Shown here one piece after another: positions 31,759 to 40,894 of a stretch of 64,000 nt of DNA (its first letter is position 1; the number at the start of each line of letters is the position of its first letter). The translations under genes were made by a program, and so were the position numbers. Source of the stretch: Rossellomorea orangium (GTDB lineage Bacteria > Bacillota > Bacilli > Bacillales > Bacillaceae_B); the NCBI RefSeq assembly GCF_019334305.1, contig NZ_JAHWGH010000001.1:124001-188000 (forward strand), written 5' to 3'. Below the pieces are notes generated by a model, which saw only the letters and a program-made list of their open reading frames with translations, had not been told where the DNA came from and ran no database searches.

Positions 31759-33042
31759 TTATAAATGAAAACGTGTTATCGTGCTTTTGAGTGATTCCGC
31801 CTGCTCCTTCAGATTCAGAGCCAGCTTCTCCACGTCATTCATGACGACGGCCTGCTCTTTGGTGGAAGCCGATACTTCCACTGCTCCCGCGGATGTTTCT
31901 TCTGCGATGGCGGCAACTTCCTGTGACTGCTGGGAAGTGAGCTGGATGCTGTCCATCTGCTGGTCGACCAGGACGGAAATATTTTGTACGGCATCCGCCA
32001 CTTCATGGATGGTTTTGGTCATCGTTTCGATCATTTCATTGGTTTGTGTTCCTTTTTGCGCTTCAGAGTTTGCAGAGTCAACCTGGGTCGTGATCTGTCC
32101 TACGACATGCCCTACCTCGGTTTGAATGTTTTTGATGAGCTCCGAAATGCCTTGAACCGCTTTTCCACTTTCGTCTGCGAGTTTCCGGACTTCCTCCGCC
32201 ACGACGGCAAAGCCTTTCCCATGTTCCCCGGCACGTGCCGCTTCAATGGAAGCATTCAATGCGAGTAGATTAGTCTGGTTCGCAATATCCCCTACCAGCT
32301 GGATGATCTGCTCCACCTTTTTCGCATTGTCCTCAAGTCGGCGCACGGCGTCTAAGGAAGCTTCATTTCCTTTTGCCAATCGGCTGATGCCTTCCACGAG
32401 GGAATGGATCACTTCTTTACTGCCCTGCAGCTCTGTCACCATATTCTTCGACATATGCTCGGATGATTTGGAATGATTCTGAACTTCCTGTGCAATCCGG
32501 ATGACATCCTCCACCGATTCAGCCGTGGATTGAATCGCCACAGCCGAGCTTTCGGCCCCCGCTGAAATTTCGCTGATCGTCCTTGAAATCGAATCCGCCT
32601 GAGTGGACGCAATTTCCGATGCTTTCGACAGCTCAATCACATTCGTGTTCGTTTTGTTAAAATTGTCATCGATACTGGATACCATGTCCCGCAAATTATG
32701 CAGCATACGGTTGAACGCCAGTGCCAGTGAACGGATTTCATCATCGGACTTCGGTACATCGACCTCGATGGCAATGTCCCCTTCAGCCGCTTTTAACGCC
32801 ACCTGCTCCAGACGCTGTAGCGGTTTAACGATGAATCCTGCGGCAAAAAACGCAAGCACCGCGGACCAGAACACACCCATGCCGAGGGTCATGATCGTGA
32901 ACCACAGTTCGTTCATATCCGGTGCAAAAGCAGGTTTGATTACATAAATAAAAAGTGCACTTGTCGTATACGTTACCACGGCAAGAAGCGTGATAAAGAA
33001 GACCAATTTCTTTCTAAGCCCCGATTTGTAGCTTTTCCCCAT
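31759..33042 (-). CDS. Methyl-accepting chemotaxis protein without a large sensor domain
   Basis: A 427-aa transducer with two membrane helices (about residues 13-34 and 45-70) and only a 10-residue outer loop, so it lacks a normal extracellular ligand domain. A HAMP domain follows (about 70-123; [19 protein letters not shown]). The long cytoplasmic coiled coil has the CheA/CheW-binding tip [37 protein letters not shown] written in shortened form, i.e. residues about 254-290. Signal input may come from the membrane or HAMP region, as in small energy- or redox-sensing receptors. It is upstream of rpiB in orientation but has its own terminator. Confidence 0.92.
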   Translation of the reverse strand: MGKSYKSGLRKKLVFFITLLAVVTYTTSALFIYVIKPAFAPDMNELWFTIMTLGMGVFWSAVLAFFAAGFIVKPLQRLEQVALKAAEGDIAIEVDVPKSDDEIRSLALAFNRMLHNLRDMVSSIDDNFNKTNTNVIELSKASEIASTQADSISRTISEISAGAESSAVAIQSTAESVEDVIRIAQEVQNHSKSSEHMSKNMVTELQGSKEVIHSLVEGISRLAKGNEASLDAVRRLEDNAKKVEQIIQLVGDIANQTNLLALNASIEAARAGEHGKGFAVVAEEVRKLADESGKAVQGISELIKNIQTEVGHVVGQITTQVDSANSEAQKGTQTNEMIETMTKTIHEVADAVQNISVLVDQQMDSIQLTSQQSQEVAAIAEETSAGAVEVSASTKEQAVVMNDVEKLALNLKEQAESLKSTITRFHL

Positions 33043-33060
33043 CTTTCTCTCTCCCTGTCT

Positions 33061-33498
33061 CTAGCCAAGCTTTTTCATTAACTCGTCAATCAATGAATCC
33101 AATTCTCTGTATGTATGTCTATAGATGTCCACGCTTCCCCCATAAGGATCCGACACATCCAAATCAGCGGGATCTTCAAGGACGAACTCCTTCAACGTGA
33201 AAATTTTATCCGCCACATGTGGATATTGATTCACGATCGCCCGCTTATGATTCGATGTCATCGTAAAAATATAGGAAGCCCAGTCCAAGTTCTCCTTTGA
33301 CAGTGAACTCGATTGGTGTCTATGTATTATATCGTTCTCTTTCAGCACTTCTTTAGCCTGAAATGAAGCATCATTTCCGTCCATGGCAAAAACACCGGCA
33401 GATTTCACCTCGAATCTGTCTTTTCCCTTATGCTTCAGAACCGCCTCTGCCATGGGACTTCGGCACGTATTTCCCGTACAAACAAACAAAATATTCAT
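33061..33498 (-). CDS. ywlE: Protein-arginine-phosphatase YwlE
   Basis: A 145-aa low-molecular-weight phosphatase. The P-loop is C7-T-G-N-T-C12-R13-S-P-M-A. The Thr11 in this loop is known to tune YwlE for phospho-arginine in place of phosphotyrosine, so it should counteract the McsB arginine kinase. The general acid is Asp in VSDPYGG (about residue 118). Start ATG 33498 has AAGGAGGG upstream; the 19-codon upstream extension is not conserved. Flanked by mntP (ywlD) and a chemoreceptor. Confidence 0.94.
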   Translation of the reverse strand: MNILFVCTGNTCRSPMAEAVLKHKGKDRFEVKSAGVFAMDGNDASFQAKEVLKENDIIHRHQSSSLSKENLDWASYIFTMTSNHKRAIVNQYPHVADKIFTLKEFVLEDPADLDVSDPYGGSVDIYRHTYRELDSLIDELMKKLG

Positions 33499-33615
33499 CA
33501 CGTCACCCTCCTTAAAGCCTATTATAAAATATTTTCCATCCCGTCCATAGACCATTCACGATTTATACAAAAAAAGACAAGCGGAGGCGGAGCTAAACAA
33601 AAAAAGCCCACCCCC

Positions 33616-33629
33616 GAGGGACGGACCTC
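33616..33629 (+). repeat. GAGGGACGGACCTC copy near the mntP 3' end
   Basis: Forward copy 10 bp beyond the mntP stop, next to a C-rich AGCCCACCCCC stretch. No strong terminator hairpin was found here. Confidence 0.75.
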
Positions 33630-33638
33630 AAATTTTAT

Positions 33639-34193
33639 TTATATCGGCAGCAGCAGCTTCACCCCGAACGCAAACAGAATACTTCCTCCAAGCGCCTCGC
33701 TGTACGTTCCAAGCACGCCCTGAAATTTTCGGCCGATCAATAATCCTGACCACGTCAAAATGGTAGCGGCTATCCCGAAACAGAATAGGGCGACGGCTGT
33801 CCTTGCCCCGAAGATGCCGAGGGTCAATCCGACTGAAAAGCTGTCCAGGCTTACACTCAACGCAAACAGAACCAAACCGAAGCCCACCGGCGAAATAAGG
33901 GTCGTGTCCTCTTCCTTGAAGCTCGACATGAACATCTGGATTCCAAGGACGATGAGCAGTACACCGCCTGCGTATGCGGCAAAGGATCCGAACGTTTCCG
34001 AAAGAAATTTCCCCGTCATCATGCCAAGGAGCGGCATCCACACATGAAAGATCCCGACAACCAATCCTATATAAAAGACCTGCTTCAATCTCAGCTGAAA
34101 CATTCCCATCCCGATTCCAATCGAAAAGGCATCCATCCCAAGAGCAAATGCCATTAACATCAAGGTCATCAATTCGCCGATAATCGTTGTCAT
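33639..34193 (-). CDS. mntP: Manganese efflux pump MntP
   Basis: A 184-aa membrane protein with six helices in two similar halves. The motifs are [18 protein letters not shown] (residues 14-31) and [17 protein letters not shown] (about 108-124), each with an acidic residue in a membrane helix as in MntP. It exports Mn(II). No yybP-ykoY riboswitch was visible upstream; the short 5' leader holds only the ywlC terminator. It matches B. subtilis ywlD by position. Confidence 0.93.
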   Translation of the reverse strand: MTTIIGELMTLMLMAFALGMDAFSIGIGMGMFQLRLKQVFYIGLVVGIFHVWMPLLGMMTGKFLSETFGSFAAYAGGVLLIVLGIQMFMSSFKEEDTTLISPVGFGLVLFALSVSLDSFSVGLTLGIFGARTAVALFCFGIAATILTWSGLLIGRKFQGVLGTYSEALGGSILFAFGVKLLLPI

Positions 34194-34258
34194 TTATTTT
34201 TTTCCTCCTCCGGACATGCCTACAGAACATGCTTATGCACGTCCAAAAGGAAATAGAA

Positions 34259-34297
34259 TATAAAATAAAAGCCCCTATGAGAGACCATAGGGGAACA
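34259..34297 (-). terminator. ywlC terminator
   Basis: Minus strand CCCCTATGG and CATAGGGG arms with a 5-nt loop, followed by CTTTTATTTTAT. Confidence 0.9.
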
Positions 34298-34301
34298 ACA
34301 T

Positions 34302-35342
34302 TTATCTTTTTAAGACCCGGTGACCCGCCGCCTTCTGAAGCCGGTTCATGATCGCAAGCCCGACTCCTTCTTCCGGGAACATCTCAGCAAAAATAATATC
34401 CACATCACTTCTATTAAAAGCACGCAGCGTATCGTAGAGATGCTGTGCCACTGTGTTCAGATTATCCCTCCGACCAGCGGAAAGGATGAGATCCGCTTGA
34501 TAGGCACCAACAAATTCCTCTGTGGTCAGGACGCCGACTTTCTTGCCTTCTTTCCTTTTTTCATCAACGAACCGTTGCACATCTTCCCTTGTTCCGTCCA
34601 CTAAATAGACAGGGGCGTCAGGGGCATAGTGGGTGTATTTCATCCCCGGGGATTTCGGTGCCCCCTTGCCTTCTTTCAAGGAAGGATCCACTTCCACTTT
34701 CCCTACCACTTCTTCCAGCTGTTCTTTCGTGACACCGCCTGGTCGCAAAATCACAGGCACGTTTCCTGTGCAGTCCACTACTGTCGACTCCACTCCGACA
34801 CCCGTTTCGCCTCCATCGACGACACCTGCAATCCGACCTTCAAGGTCATCGATCACATGCTGAGCCGTTGTCGGACTTGGTTTACCGGAACGATTCGCAC
34901 TCGGGGCAGCAATCGGGAGACCCGCTGCCTCAATGATCGAAAGGGCAACGGGATGGTCCGGCATCCGGATCCCTACAGAGTCGAGTCCTGCCGTCACCTT
35001 CCCGGAAAAGACGCCTTCCTTATTTTTAAAAATGATCGTTAAAGGACCTGGCCAGTACGCATCGATAAGCTTCGCCGCATCCGCAGGAATGTCCGCCACC
35101 AGTCCTTCCAGCTGCTCCTTATTCGATATGTGGACAATCAGTGGATTATCAGACGGACGGCCCTTCGCTTTAAAGATTTTCTCCACTGCCTCGTCCGATG
35201 TGGCATTGGCACCCAGCCCATAAACGGTCTCTGTCGGAAAGGCCACCACCTCATTTTGTTGAAGAATCCCCGCTGCATCCACAATTTGTGGATAACTTTT
35301 GTTTTTATCCACATCACTTTCCACAATCCAATGTTTCATCAT
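34302..35342 (-). CDS. ywlC: L-threonylcarbamoyladenylate synthase (Sua5 type)
   Basis: Makes threonylcarbamoyl-AMP from threonine, bicarbonate and ATP, for the t6A37 modification of ANN-decoding tRNAs. The TsaC/YrdC domain covers about residues 20-205 (NEVVAFPTETVYGLGANAT, KGRPSDNPLIVHI, GLPIAAPSANRSGKPSPT). The C-terminal Sua5 domain covers about 230-345 (SPGMKYTHYAP). Start near ATG 35342 with AAGGTGG upstream; codon 35339 is also ATG. Two DnaA-box 9-mers lie in its first codons, and more occur upstream. Confidence 0.95.
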   Translation of the reverse strand: MMKHWIVESDVDKNKSYPQIVDAAGILQQNEVVAFPTETVYGLGANATSDEAVEKIFKAKGRPSDNPLIVHISNKEQLEGLVADIPADAAKLIDAYWPGPLTIIFKNKEGVFSGKVTAGLDSVGIRMPDHPVALSIIEAAGLPIAAPSANRSGKPSPTTAQHVIDDLEGRIAGVVDGGETGVGVESTVVDCTGNVPVILRPGGVTKEQLEEVVGKVEVDPSLKEGKGAPKSPGMKYTHYAPDAPVYLVDGTREDVQRFVDEKRKEGKKVGVLTTEEFVGAYQADLILSAGRRDNLNTVAQHLYDTLRAFNRSDVDIIFAEMFPEEGVGLAIMNRLQKAAGHRVLKR

Positions 35343-35718
35343 ATATGTCATCCACCTTTATCTATCCAAACTGCATCTGTGTATAAATCCTGACTTTACA
35401 AGTTTCTTTACTTTTGAAAGTATAAAAGAAACCCCGACAATTCTCAAGTATTATCCACAAACTGCGAATAAACCGTCGAGGATTGTGGATAAACCTGTGG
35501 ATGGTGTGAATAATTCTGAAAAAAGAGACAGTTATCCTCATCTCGCATTTTGTCGAAAGTTCAACGCAAAAAACCGGACCATTTTATGAAGCATGGTCCA
35601 GTCCTGAATTCCCTTACAAAATTATTGTCGAAACTTCTATAAATCCAGCTTCATCGTTATACAATTATCCACAGTGGATAACTTTTTCGCATGAACAAAA
35701 TTTTTCAGCTCATCCACA
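35287..35718. promoter_or_regulatory. DnaA-box cluster around the ywlC start
   Basis: Perfect TTATCCACA 9-mers (either strand) at 35287-35295, 35305-35313, 35451-35459, 35484-35492 and 35665-35673. Near copies lie at 35496-35504, 35673-35681 and 35710-35718. They extend from the ywlC start through the gap to the ywlB 3' end. Chance alone would give far fewer. A DnaA-binding cluster next to ywlC is also what I recall for B. subtilis. Confidence 0.8.
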
Positions 35719-36077
35719 ACGGGATCCGTTTCCTGTTGAAAACCGAGAAGATCGAAGAAAGCTAAAGACGCTTTTCGATTGGAAATCAGATAAAGACGCT
35801 CCAGATCCTTTTCTTTGGCAAGCTTTAGGATTTCCTGAAATAGGGCAAATAACTCTTCGCTTTCGAACGAGGATGTCACAACGAGGGAACGCAGGAGCCC
35901 GATTTTCTCCTGAACCTCGATCCCGAGGGTTCCAATCAACCGATTATCCCCATCTTCCACTACTAAAAAACAGTCAATGCTATGTTTAATGCCTTCCGTA
36001 CTTAACCCTGCTTTCATCAAGAAGGCCACAACTTCATGAATGTCCTCACTCGTTGCCTGACGAATTACTTTTAACAT
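35637..36077 (-). CDS. ywlB: GNAT-family N-acetyltransferase YwlB
   Basis: A 146-aa protein with the Gcn5-related fold: DNRLIGTLGIEVQEKIGLLRSLVV is the central beta strands, and LYLISNRKASLAFFDLLGFQ the C-terminal motif (residues about 97-116). The acyl-CoA loop motif Q/R-x-x-G-x-G/A is not obvious, so acetyl-CoA binding may be altered. The name comes from synteny with B. subtilis ywlB beside ywlC and spoIIR. The substrate is unknown. The 3' part carries a DnaA-box 9-mer. Confidence 0.85.
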   Translation of the reverse strand: MLKVIRQATSEDIHEVVAFLMKAGLSTEGIKHSIDCFLVVEDGDNRLIGTLGIEVQEKIGLLRSLVVTSSFESEELFALFQEILKLAKEKDLERLYLISNRKASLAFFDLLGFQQETDPVVDELKNFVHAKKLSTVDNCITMKLDL

Positions 36078-36172
36078 CCTTTCATCCTCCCTTTTCTATC
36101 ATCCTCTAGTATCAATGTATGAAGGTTTGAGGAGATTAGAACAAGAAATGATAGAGAGATAGATTTTCCGCC

Positions 36173-36207
36173 AAAAAAAAAGCTCCATCCACATGGGATG
36201 AAGCTTC
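36173..36207 (-). terminator. spoIIR terminator
   Basis: Minus strand AAGCTTCATCC and GGATGGAGCTT arms followed by eight T. Confidence 0.88.
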
Positions 36208-36208
36208 C

Positions 36209-37012
36209 TTAATTGAATAATCCTTTGAATAAATCTACTACGAAGAAGCGAACTTCTACTTCTTCCTCTTCCGTATCTTCGACGAAGACCGGATCTTCTT
36301 TTTGAACCGAAGTTTCTACTTCTTTTTCAACCGGGGCGTTTCCTTCTTCTTTATCCTGCTCCGGCATCACACCGGCTTCTACCGCTTCCACTTCGACTTG
36401 CTTATAGGCAATCACGTCTTCACTTACCTGAGTTGCGTCTTCAGAATCTACTTCTGTCACTTCATTTCCGCTCGCTTCCACTTTTGTTTCGAAGCCTGTG
36501 CTTCTAACAGCATTTCCAGTAGAGAAATCCAGGAAACATAGCGGTGGATAAAGTACGCACCACCAGTTTGCCCCTTCACCTTTTCCAAGAGTGATCAATA
36601 CCGCTTCGTATTCACCCGCCGGATAAAGATACTGACCGTATAGCTTTGTCGGGAATTCCACTTTGCCGAACTCGACTTTCACCGATTGATCCATGCCTTC
36701 TGCCGCCACGACGTCTTCCGCAATTCCCTGAAGCTGCGGCAATCCTTCCTTGATGACTGCCTTCGCCTCATCCTGGGATGTCAGTGTCGATACCCATTTC
36801 GTAATCTCTTTGTTCACTTCATCACGGACAAGTCTCTTAACATTCTGGTCCTCATCCAGATCACTGTTGGCCAGGATCCGCAGTCGAATCGCTTCATCAG
36901 GGATCACCATCGTCTCCTGAGCCGCCATTTCCTGTTTTGGTATATATAAACTTAGAATCGTTCCTAATGATAGAATCAAGATATACAATAACACCGTATG
37001 TTTTGTTTTCAT
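36209..37012 (-). CDS. spoIIR: Stage II sporulation protein R
   Basis: A forespore-made secreted signal protein that triggers SpoIIGA processing of pro-sigma-E in the mother cell. The 267-aa precursor has an N-terminal hydrophobic export segment (residues 7-23). The SpoIIR domain is seen in IPDEAIRLRILANSDLDEDQNVKRLVRDEVNKEI (residues 37-70), GKVEFPTKLYGQYLYPAGEYEAVLITLGKGEGANWWCVLYPPLCFLD. The C-terminal 70 residues are a Glu/Val-rich tail ending in FFVVDLFKGLFN, longer than in B. subtilis. Sigma-F control is expected. Confidence 0.95.
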   Translation of the reverse strand: MKTKHTVLLYILILSLGTILSLYIPKQEMAAQETMVIPDEAIRLRILANSDLDEDQNVKRLVRDEVNKEITKWVSTLTSQDEAKAVIKEGLPQLQGIAEDVVAAEGMDQSVKVEFGKVEFPTKLYGQYLYPAGEYEAVLITLGKGEGANWWCVLYPPLCFLDFSTGNAVRSTGFETKVEASGNEVTEVDSEDATQVSEDVIAYKQVEVEAVEAGVMPEQDKEEGNAPVEKEVETSVQKEDPVFVEDTEEEEVEVRFFVVDLFKGLFN

Positions 37013-37142
37013 TTTTTATCTCCCCCTCAGTAAAACAGTCTGGTCAAAAGGGGGAAATCTTAAACTAGTAAAATAACATTTTTGTTTGGGGATTTGGTTT
37101 TGAAAATAAACTGAATCAGGAGGTTGGAGACCATTTCCCTTC

Positions 37143-37178
37143 AAAAAAACACCCCCGATCACGAAAGTCGGGGGCGAA
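37143..37178 (-). terminator. prmC terminator
   Basis: Minus strand GCCCCCGAC and TCGGGGGTG arms followed by TTTTTT after the prmC stop. Confidence 0.88.
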
Positions 37179-37183
37179 CATCC

Positions 37184-38047
37184 TTATTTTCTCACACAAA
37201 ACACCATACGATCTTTCCCGTTGATGTCATGAACGACTTCTGTCTCAGCATCTGGGAAGGTCTGACGTAATAGATCCGCCACTGTCTCTCCCTGACCGAC
37301 CCCGACTTCAAACCCGATCAGGCATTTCTCCTTCATGACAAGCGGCAGCTCATCCATAAACCGTTTATACAAATCATAACCGTCTTCCCCACCAAATAGA
37401 GCGAGTTCCGGTTCATGACCGATCACGACATCCGATAGAGTTTCGCGATCCGCCAAAGGAATATACGGAGGATTGGATAAAAGAATATCCAGCTTCACAC
37501 CCTCTTTGATCAGTGGCTGCAACAGATCCCCTTCAAAGAAGCGGACATCCGCGCCGAGTCTAGAGCTATTTTCCGCTGCAGTCTCCAGTGCTTTACCCGA
37601 AATATCGACGGCCATCATCTCAAGGGGAAGCCGTTTCGACTCAAGCTTTAACGTAACTGCAATCGCACCGCTTCCCGTCCCGACATCGGCAGCCTTCAAC
37701 AGAATGCCAGGCTCGAATAACCGCTGCATCTTCTCAAGACCATAATAAATAAGCTCTTCCGTCTCCGGTCTCGGAATCAGCACATGCTCATTCACCAAAA
37801 ACTCGCGGCCATAAAACTCCTCAGAACCGATGATATGCTGAATTGGCATCCCGTCAGCATGCTCTCGGATTCCCTTCTGAAACTCTTCCCATTTCTCATG
37901 AGGGACGGACCTCCGCTGTTCTGCTAAGAGCTGTGACCGTGACATTCCCAATAAGTGCCGCAGATAGATTTCTCCCACATTCTCATCGCGGCCATTTTCA
38001 ACTAAAAAAGAAGAAGCCCATTTCAGGGCTTCAAATACCGTCACCAT
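37184..38047 (-). CDS. prmC: Peptide chain release factor N5-glutamine methyltransferase PrmC
   Basis: Methylates the Gln of the GGQ motif of release factors. The 287-aa protein has an N-terminal four-helix domain (about residues 1-75). The SAM site is DVGTGSGAIAV (121-131), and NPPY (192-195) is the glutamine-binding motif. It starts 2 bp after prfA, whose product is its substrate. A dispersed 14-nt repeat at 37900-37913 lies inside the gene and encodes residues 45-49 (RRSVP). The length there equals that of B. subtilis PrmC, so no insertion occurred. Confidence 0.95.
   Translation of the reverse strand: MVTVFEALKWASSFLVENGRDENVGEIYLRHLLGMSRSQLLAEQRRSVPHEKWEEFQKGIREHADGMPIQHIIGSEEFYGREFLVNEHVLIPRPETEELIYYGLEKMQRLFEPGILLKAADVGTGSGAIAVTLKLESKRLPLEMMAVDISGKALETAAENSSRLGADVRFFEGDLLQPLIKEGVKLDILLSNPPYIPLADRETLSDVVIGHEPELALFGGEDGYDLYKRFMDELPLVMKEKCLIGFEVGVGQGETVADLLRQTFPDAETEVVHDINGKDRMVFCVRK
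37900..37913 (+). repeat. GAGGGACGGACCTC copy inside prmC
   Basis: The only copy of this family that falls in a gene. On the coding strand it reads GAGGTCCGTCCCTC and lies in the helical N-domain region of prmC. Confidence 0.85.
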
Positions 38048-38049
38048 GA

Positions 38050-39120
38050 CTATTCTTCCAGTCTTTCAAGAAGTTTGGACTGATCTTCGATGATCAGGGC
38101 ATCGATGACTTCATCCATCTTTCCTTCAAGGATTTGATCAAGCTTCTGGATCGTCAGGCCGATGCGGTGATCCGTGACACGGTTTTGTGGGAAATTGTAC
38201 GTACGGATACGCTCCGAACGGTCACCTGTACCTACGGCAGATTTACGATTGGCATCGTATTCCGCTTGAACCTCGCGCTGGAACTTATCGTACACGCGGG
38301 CACGCAATACCTTCATCGCTTTTTCTTTGTTTTTGATTTGGGACTTTTCATCCTGACACGACACAACGACACCTGTCGGGATATGCGTTAGACGCACGGC
38401 AGACATGGTCGTGTTGACACTTTGTCCTCCCGGGCCGCTTGATGCGAAGGTATCGACACGGATATCTTTATCGTGGATATCGACTTCGACTTCTTCCGCT
38501 TCCGGCAAACAGGCAACCGTTGCCGTCGACGTATGGATACGCCCGCCGGATTCTGTTTCAGGTACACGTTGCACGCGGTGTGCTCCGTTTTCGTACTTCA
38601 TTTTAGAGAATGCGCCATTCCCGTTGATCATGAAGATGATCTCTTTGTATCCACCAACACCAGTGGAGTTCGCTTCCATGACTTCGATCTTCCAGCCTTG
38701 GGACTCAGCGAAGCGGCTGTACATGCGGTATAAGTCACCGGCAAACAAGGCGGCTTCATCTCCACCTGCAGCACCACGAACCTCCATAATAACGTTTTTG
38801 TCATCGTTCGGGTCTTTCGGGATCAATAATATTTTCAGACGGGCTTCCAACGCTTCGATTTGCTCTTCAAGCTCGGACACTTCTTCTTTTACCATTTCAC
38901 GCATATCAGCATCCAGCTTATCATCCAGCATCGCCTTTGCGTCTTTATACTGCCCGGTCAGTTCTTTATATTCTCGATATGCTTCTACCGTTGCTTGGAT
39001 GTCTGATTGTTCTTTTGAATAATCTCTTAGCTTCTTTGGGTCATTCACAATTTCTGGATCACTCAACAGCTCATTTAACTTATCATAGCGATCTTCCACT
39101 GCTTGTAAACGATCGAACAC
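38050..39120 (-). CDS. prfA: Peptide chain release factor 1
   Basis: Reads UAA and UAG stop codons and triggers hydrolysis of peptidyl-tRNA. The 356-aa protein has the codon-reading loop PET (residues 187-189, in RVPETESGG), the PxT form of RF1. GGQ is at 231-233 in [11 protein letters not shown], and [21 protein letters not shown] is further on. Coupled to prmC by a 2-bp gap. Confidence 0.98.
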   Translation of the reverse strand: MFDRLQAVEDRYDKLNELLSDPEIVNDPKKLRDYSKEQSDIQATVEAYREYKELTGQYKDAKAMLDDKLDADMREMVKEEVSELEEQIEALEARLKILLIPKDPNDDKNVIMEVRGAAGGDEAALFAGDLYRMYSRFAESQGWKIEVMEANSTGVGGYKEIIFMINGNGAFSKMKYENGAHRVQRVPETESGGRIHTSTATVACLPEAEEVEVDIHDKDIRVDTFASSGPGGQSVNTTMSAVRLTHIPTGVVVSCQDEKSQIKNKEKAMKVLRARVYDKFQREVQAEYDANRKSAVGTGDRSERIRTYNFPQNRVTDHRIGLTIQKLDQILEGKMDEVIDALIIEDQSKLLERLEE

Positions 39121-39219
39121 AGCTATTCACCTCAATTTTAATCCATAACAGTACAATTATATTATATGGTGTATGTAAACACAAGGAAGAACAGGAATGG
39201 GTACAAGGGGAATTCAGGT

Positions 39220-39249
39220 GAAAAAGGGGCAGCCGATGAGCTCCCCCTT
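39220..39249 (-). terminator. Terminator of the YhcN/YlaJ-type lipoprotein gene
   Basis: Minus strand GGGGGAGC and GGCTGCCCC arms followed by TTTTTC; it begins just before the stop at 39253. Confidence 0.8.
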
Positions 39250-39252
39250 CCA

Positions 39253-39705
39253 TTATCTTTCGGTGATTTTCACATTGATATCGTATCGGGGAATCGCTCT
39301 TTGCAGTTTGTCTTTGAGCATGGCTTCCTCTTTATCGGTCTCGGCCATGTTCATTTCTTCCTTCGTATGAGCGGTCACCCACATTTGATTTCCATTGATC
39401 CAAACCTCATCTGGTTGGAACTTCGTATTCTCTCTTACGACTTCCCGGGCTTTGTCTTCATATACACCCATTGTGGTAGAAGTCGTACCCTGTGAATTCG
39501 TCAAATTGGGGAAATTGGGATTTTGATCCGTGACATCCCGCACGCTTTCATCCTGGCGTTTATCCATTTCCGCCTTGCGGTTATCAATGAAACGGGTACC
39601 GCCCTTGTCATTATGCATGCCGTATTCCGACTCCTGATTCACGCCGCACGCTGTAATCAAAAGAAAGAAAACGGTGAAAGATAAAGCTAACAGTAATTTT
39701 TTCAT
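39253..39705 (-). CDS. YhcN/YlaJ family sporulation lipoprotein
   Basis: A 150-aa lipoprotein. Residues 1-19 form the signal peptide and LLITAC the lipobox (Cys20). The rest fits the Spore_YhcN_YlaJ family (Pfam PF09580 as I recall): a DKAREVVRENTKFQPDEVWINGNQMWVTAHTKEEM segment, shown in part, and a C-terminal basic region IPRYDINVKITER. Homologues are in the inner spore membrane or coat and influence germination. ATG 39705 was chosen because GGAGG stands nine bases upstream. It may be expressed in the forespore. Confidence 0.88.
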   Translation of the reverse strand: MKKLLLALSFTVFFLLITACGVNQESEYGMHNDKGGTRFIDNRKAEMDKRQDESVRDVTDQNPNFPNLTNSQGTTSTTMGVYEDKAREVVRENTKFQPDEVWINGNQMWVTAHTKEEMNMAETDKEEAMLKDKLQRAIPRYDINVKITER

Positions 39706-39804
39706 GCTTACACACCTCCTGCTATTAGGTTTTCCTGCAGGATGGTGGTTATGCACCGGTCTGGTTTGGGATGCCGATGAGTACAGAGGGAATTTTTGTA
39801 AAAA

Positions 39805-39893
39805 TACACAAATAACGAAAAAATGACGCAATCACGTGTGAAAATGGCGCAATAAATCGTAAAACGACGCAATCGCGGCCGAAAATGACGCAA
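39805..39893. repeat. Array of AAAATGACGCAA words at 20-21 nt spacing
   Basis: TGACGCAA-type cores start at 39824 (TGACGCAA), 39845 (TGGCGCAA), 39865 (CGACGCAA) and 39886 (TGACGCAA), with a degenerate TACACAAA at 39805. Steps are 21, 20 and 21. The word is the reverse complement of the 28.8-kb word TTGCGTCATTTT. No gene is present in the 380-bp tdk-lipoprotein gap. Confidence 0.82.
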
Positions 39894-40040
39894 TTCCTGC
39901 CTGCAGGCGTCTTTGCTGATACCGCCATCTACCCTTGCTGAGTCTAAATCACGCTTCATATAAGAAAAGAATGCGAAAACTCGATCAAACCGGCGATATT
40001 CCAATCCATTTTACGTAATCAAGCAGCCACATCTGCCCAC

Positions 40041-40076
40041 AAAAAAACAAAGCCCCAAATCTGAGACTTTGTTTCA
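40041..40076 (-). terminator. tdk terminator
   Basis: Minus strand AACAAAGTC and GGCTTTGTT arms followed by seven T. Confidence 0.82.
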
Positions 40077-40083
40077 AAGAAAA

Positions 40084-40695
40084 TTATACTTCCTTCACCA
40101 TATCCGGAGTCACGCTCATCCCCGTCGGCACTTCATGGTGATGGCGGCATCTTGGCTCGTACGCTTCGGATGCCCCGACAAGGATGACGGGATCATCGTA
40201 ACATGCCGGTTCACCGTTGATCAGACGCTGAGTCCGGCTTGCCGGAGAGCCGCAGACGGCACAAACGGCTTGAAGCTTCGTCACTTGTTCGGCAATGGAC
40301 ATCAAATCCGGCATCGGACCGAATGGTTCTCCGCGGAAATCCTGGTCAAGACCTGCGAGGATGACACGGTATCCACTGTTTGCTAATTTCTGGACGACGT
40401 CGACGATGCCTTCGTCAAAAAATTGAACCTCATCAATGGCAACGACATCGACCTCTGGATTCAGATCATCAAGGATCACACTGGATTCCTCGACTGCTTT
40501 TGCAATGACAGAGGTACCATTATGAGATACAACCGATTCATCGCTATAGCGATTATCTAGTTTTGGCTTATACACAGCAATTTCTTGTTTAGCAAATTGA
40601 GTGCGTCGTACCCGGCGGATCAGTTCTTCGGATTTCCCTGAGAACATGCTGCCGCAAATGACTTCTACCCAACCCGTTTGTTTCATGACATACAC
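40084..40695 (-). CDS. tdk: Thymidine kinase
   Basis: Phosphorylates thymidine with ATP. The 203-aa protein has Walker A GSMFSGKS (residues 15-22) and the Walker B-like [17 protein letters not shown]. It also has the DFRGEPFG lid and the zinc site [14 protein letters not shown] (CxxC) with a later Cys/His pair, CRHHHEVP. Two ATG codons (MYVMKQTG) stand near the start; the first matches B. subtilis Tdk. Located between prfA and rpmE as in B. subtilis. Confidence 0.96.
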   Translation of the reverse strand: MYVMKQTGWVEVICGSMFSGKSEELIRRVRRTQFAKQEIAVYKPKLDNRYSDESVVSHNGTSVIAKAVEESSVILDDLNPEVDVVAIDEVQFFDEGIVDVVQKLANSGYRVILAGLDQDFRGEPFGPMPDLMSIAEQVTKLQAVCAVCGSPASRTQRLINGEPACYDDPVILVGASEAYEPRCRHHHEVPTGMSVTPDMVKEV

Positions 40696-40830
40696 GAAAG
40701 CGCCTCTCCTTCCTTACACGTTGATCTATTGTAAACAGCCTGGCTGTTAGTAAAAACGGACTATTCTTTTACTATAAAGCATTCCTTTATGTACGGGAAT
40801 CATGCTCTCTATTCAGTAATTTGGCAGAAA

Positions 40831-40869
40831 AAAAGAGGCACAGCTCAATTGGAACTGCCTCTATTTTTC
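40831..40869 (-). terminator. Second (outer) terminator hairpin downstream of rpmE
   Basis: Minus strand AGAGGCA and TGCCTCT arms with a long loop, followed by TTTTTTTC. It lies 26 bp beyond the rpmE terminator, with no gene between. Confidence 0.7.
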
Positions 40870-40894
40870 TAACCATTTTGCTTTAAACGTAATA

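Noticed and set aside
33628-34230. 200-codon frame overlapping mntP
   Set aside because: It is a different-frame shadow of mntP with Arg/His/Cys-rich sequence.
34194-34300. yybP-ykoY manganese riboswitch before mntP
   Set aside because: The short leader contains the ywlC terminator and no riboswitch-like conserved core.
35637-35718. Replication origin at the DnaA-box cluster
   Set aside because: No dnaA/dnaN genes or AT-rich unwinding tract; the cluster fits a DnaA-binding locus, not oriC.
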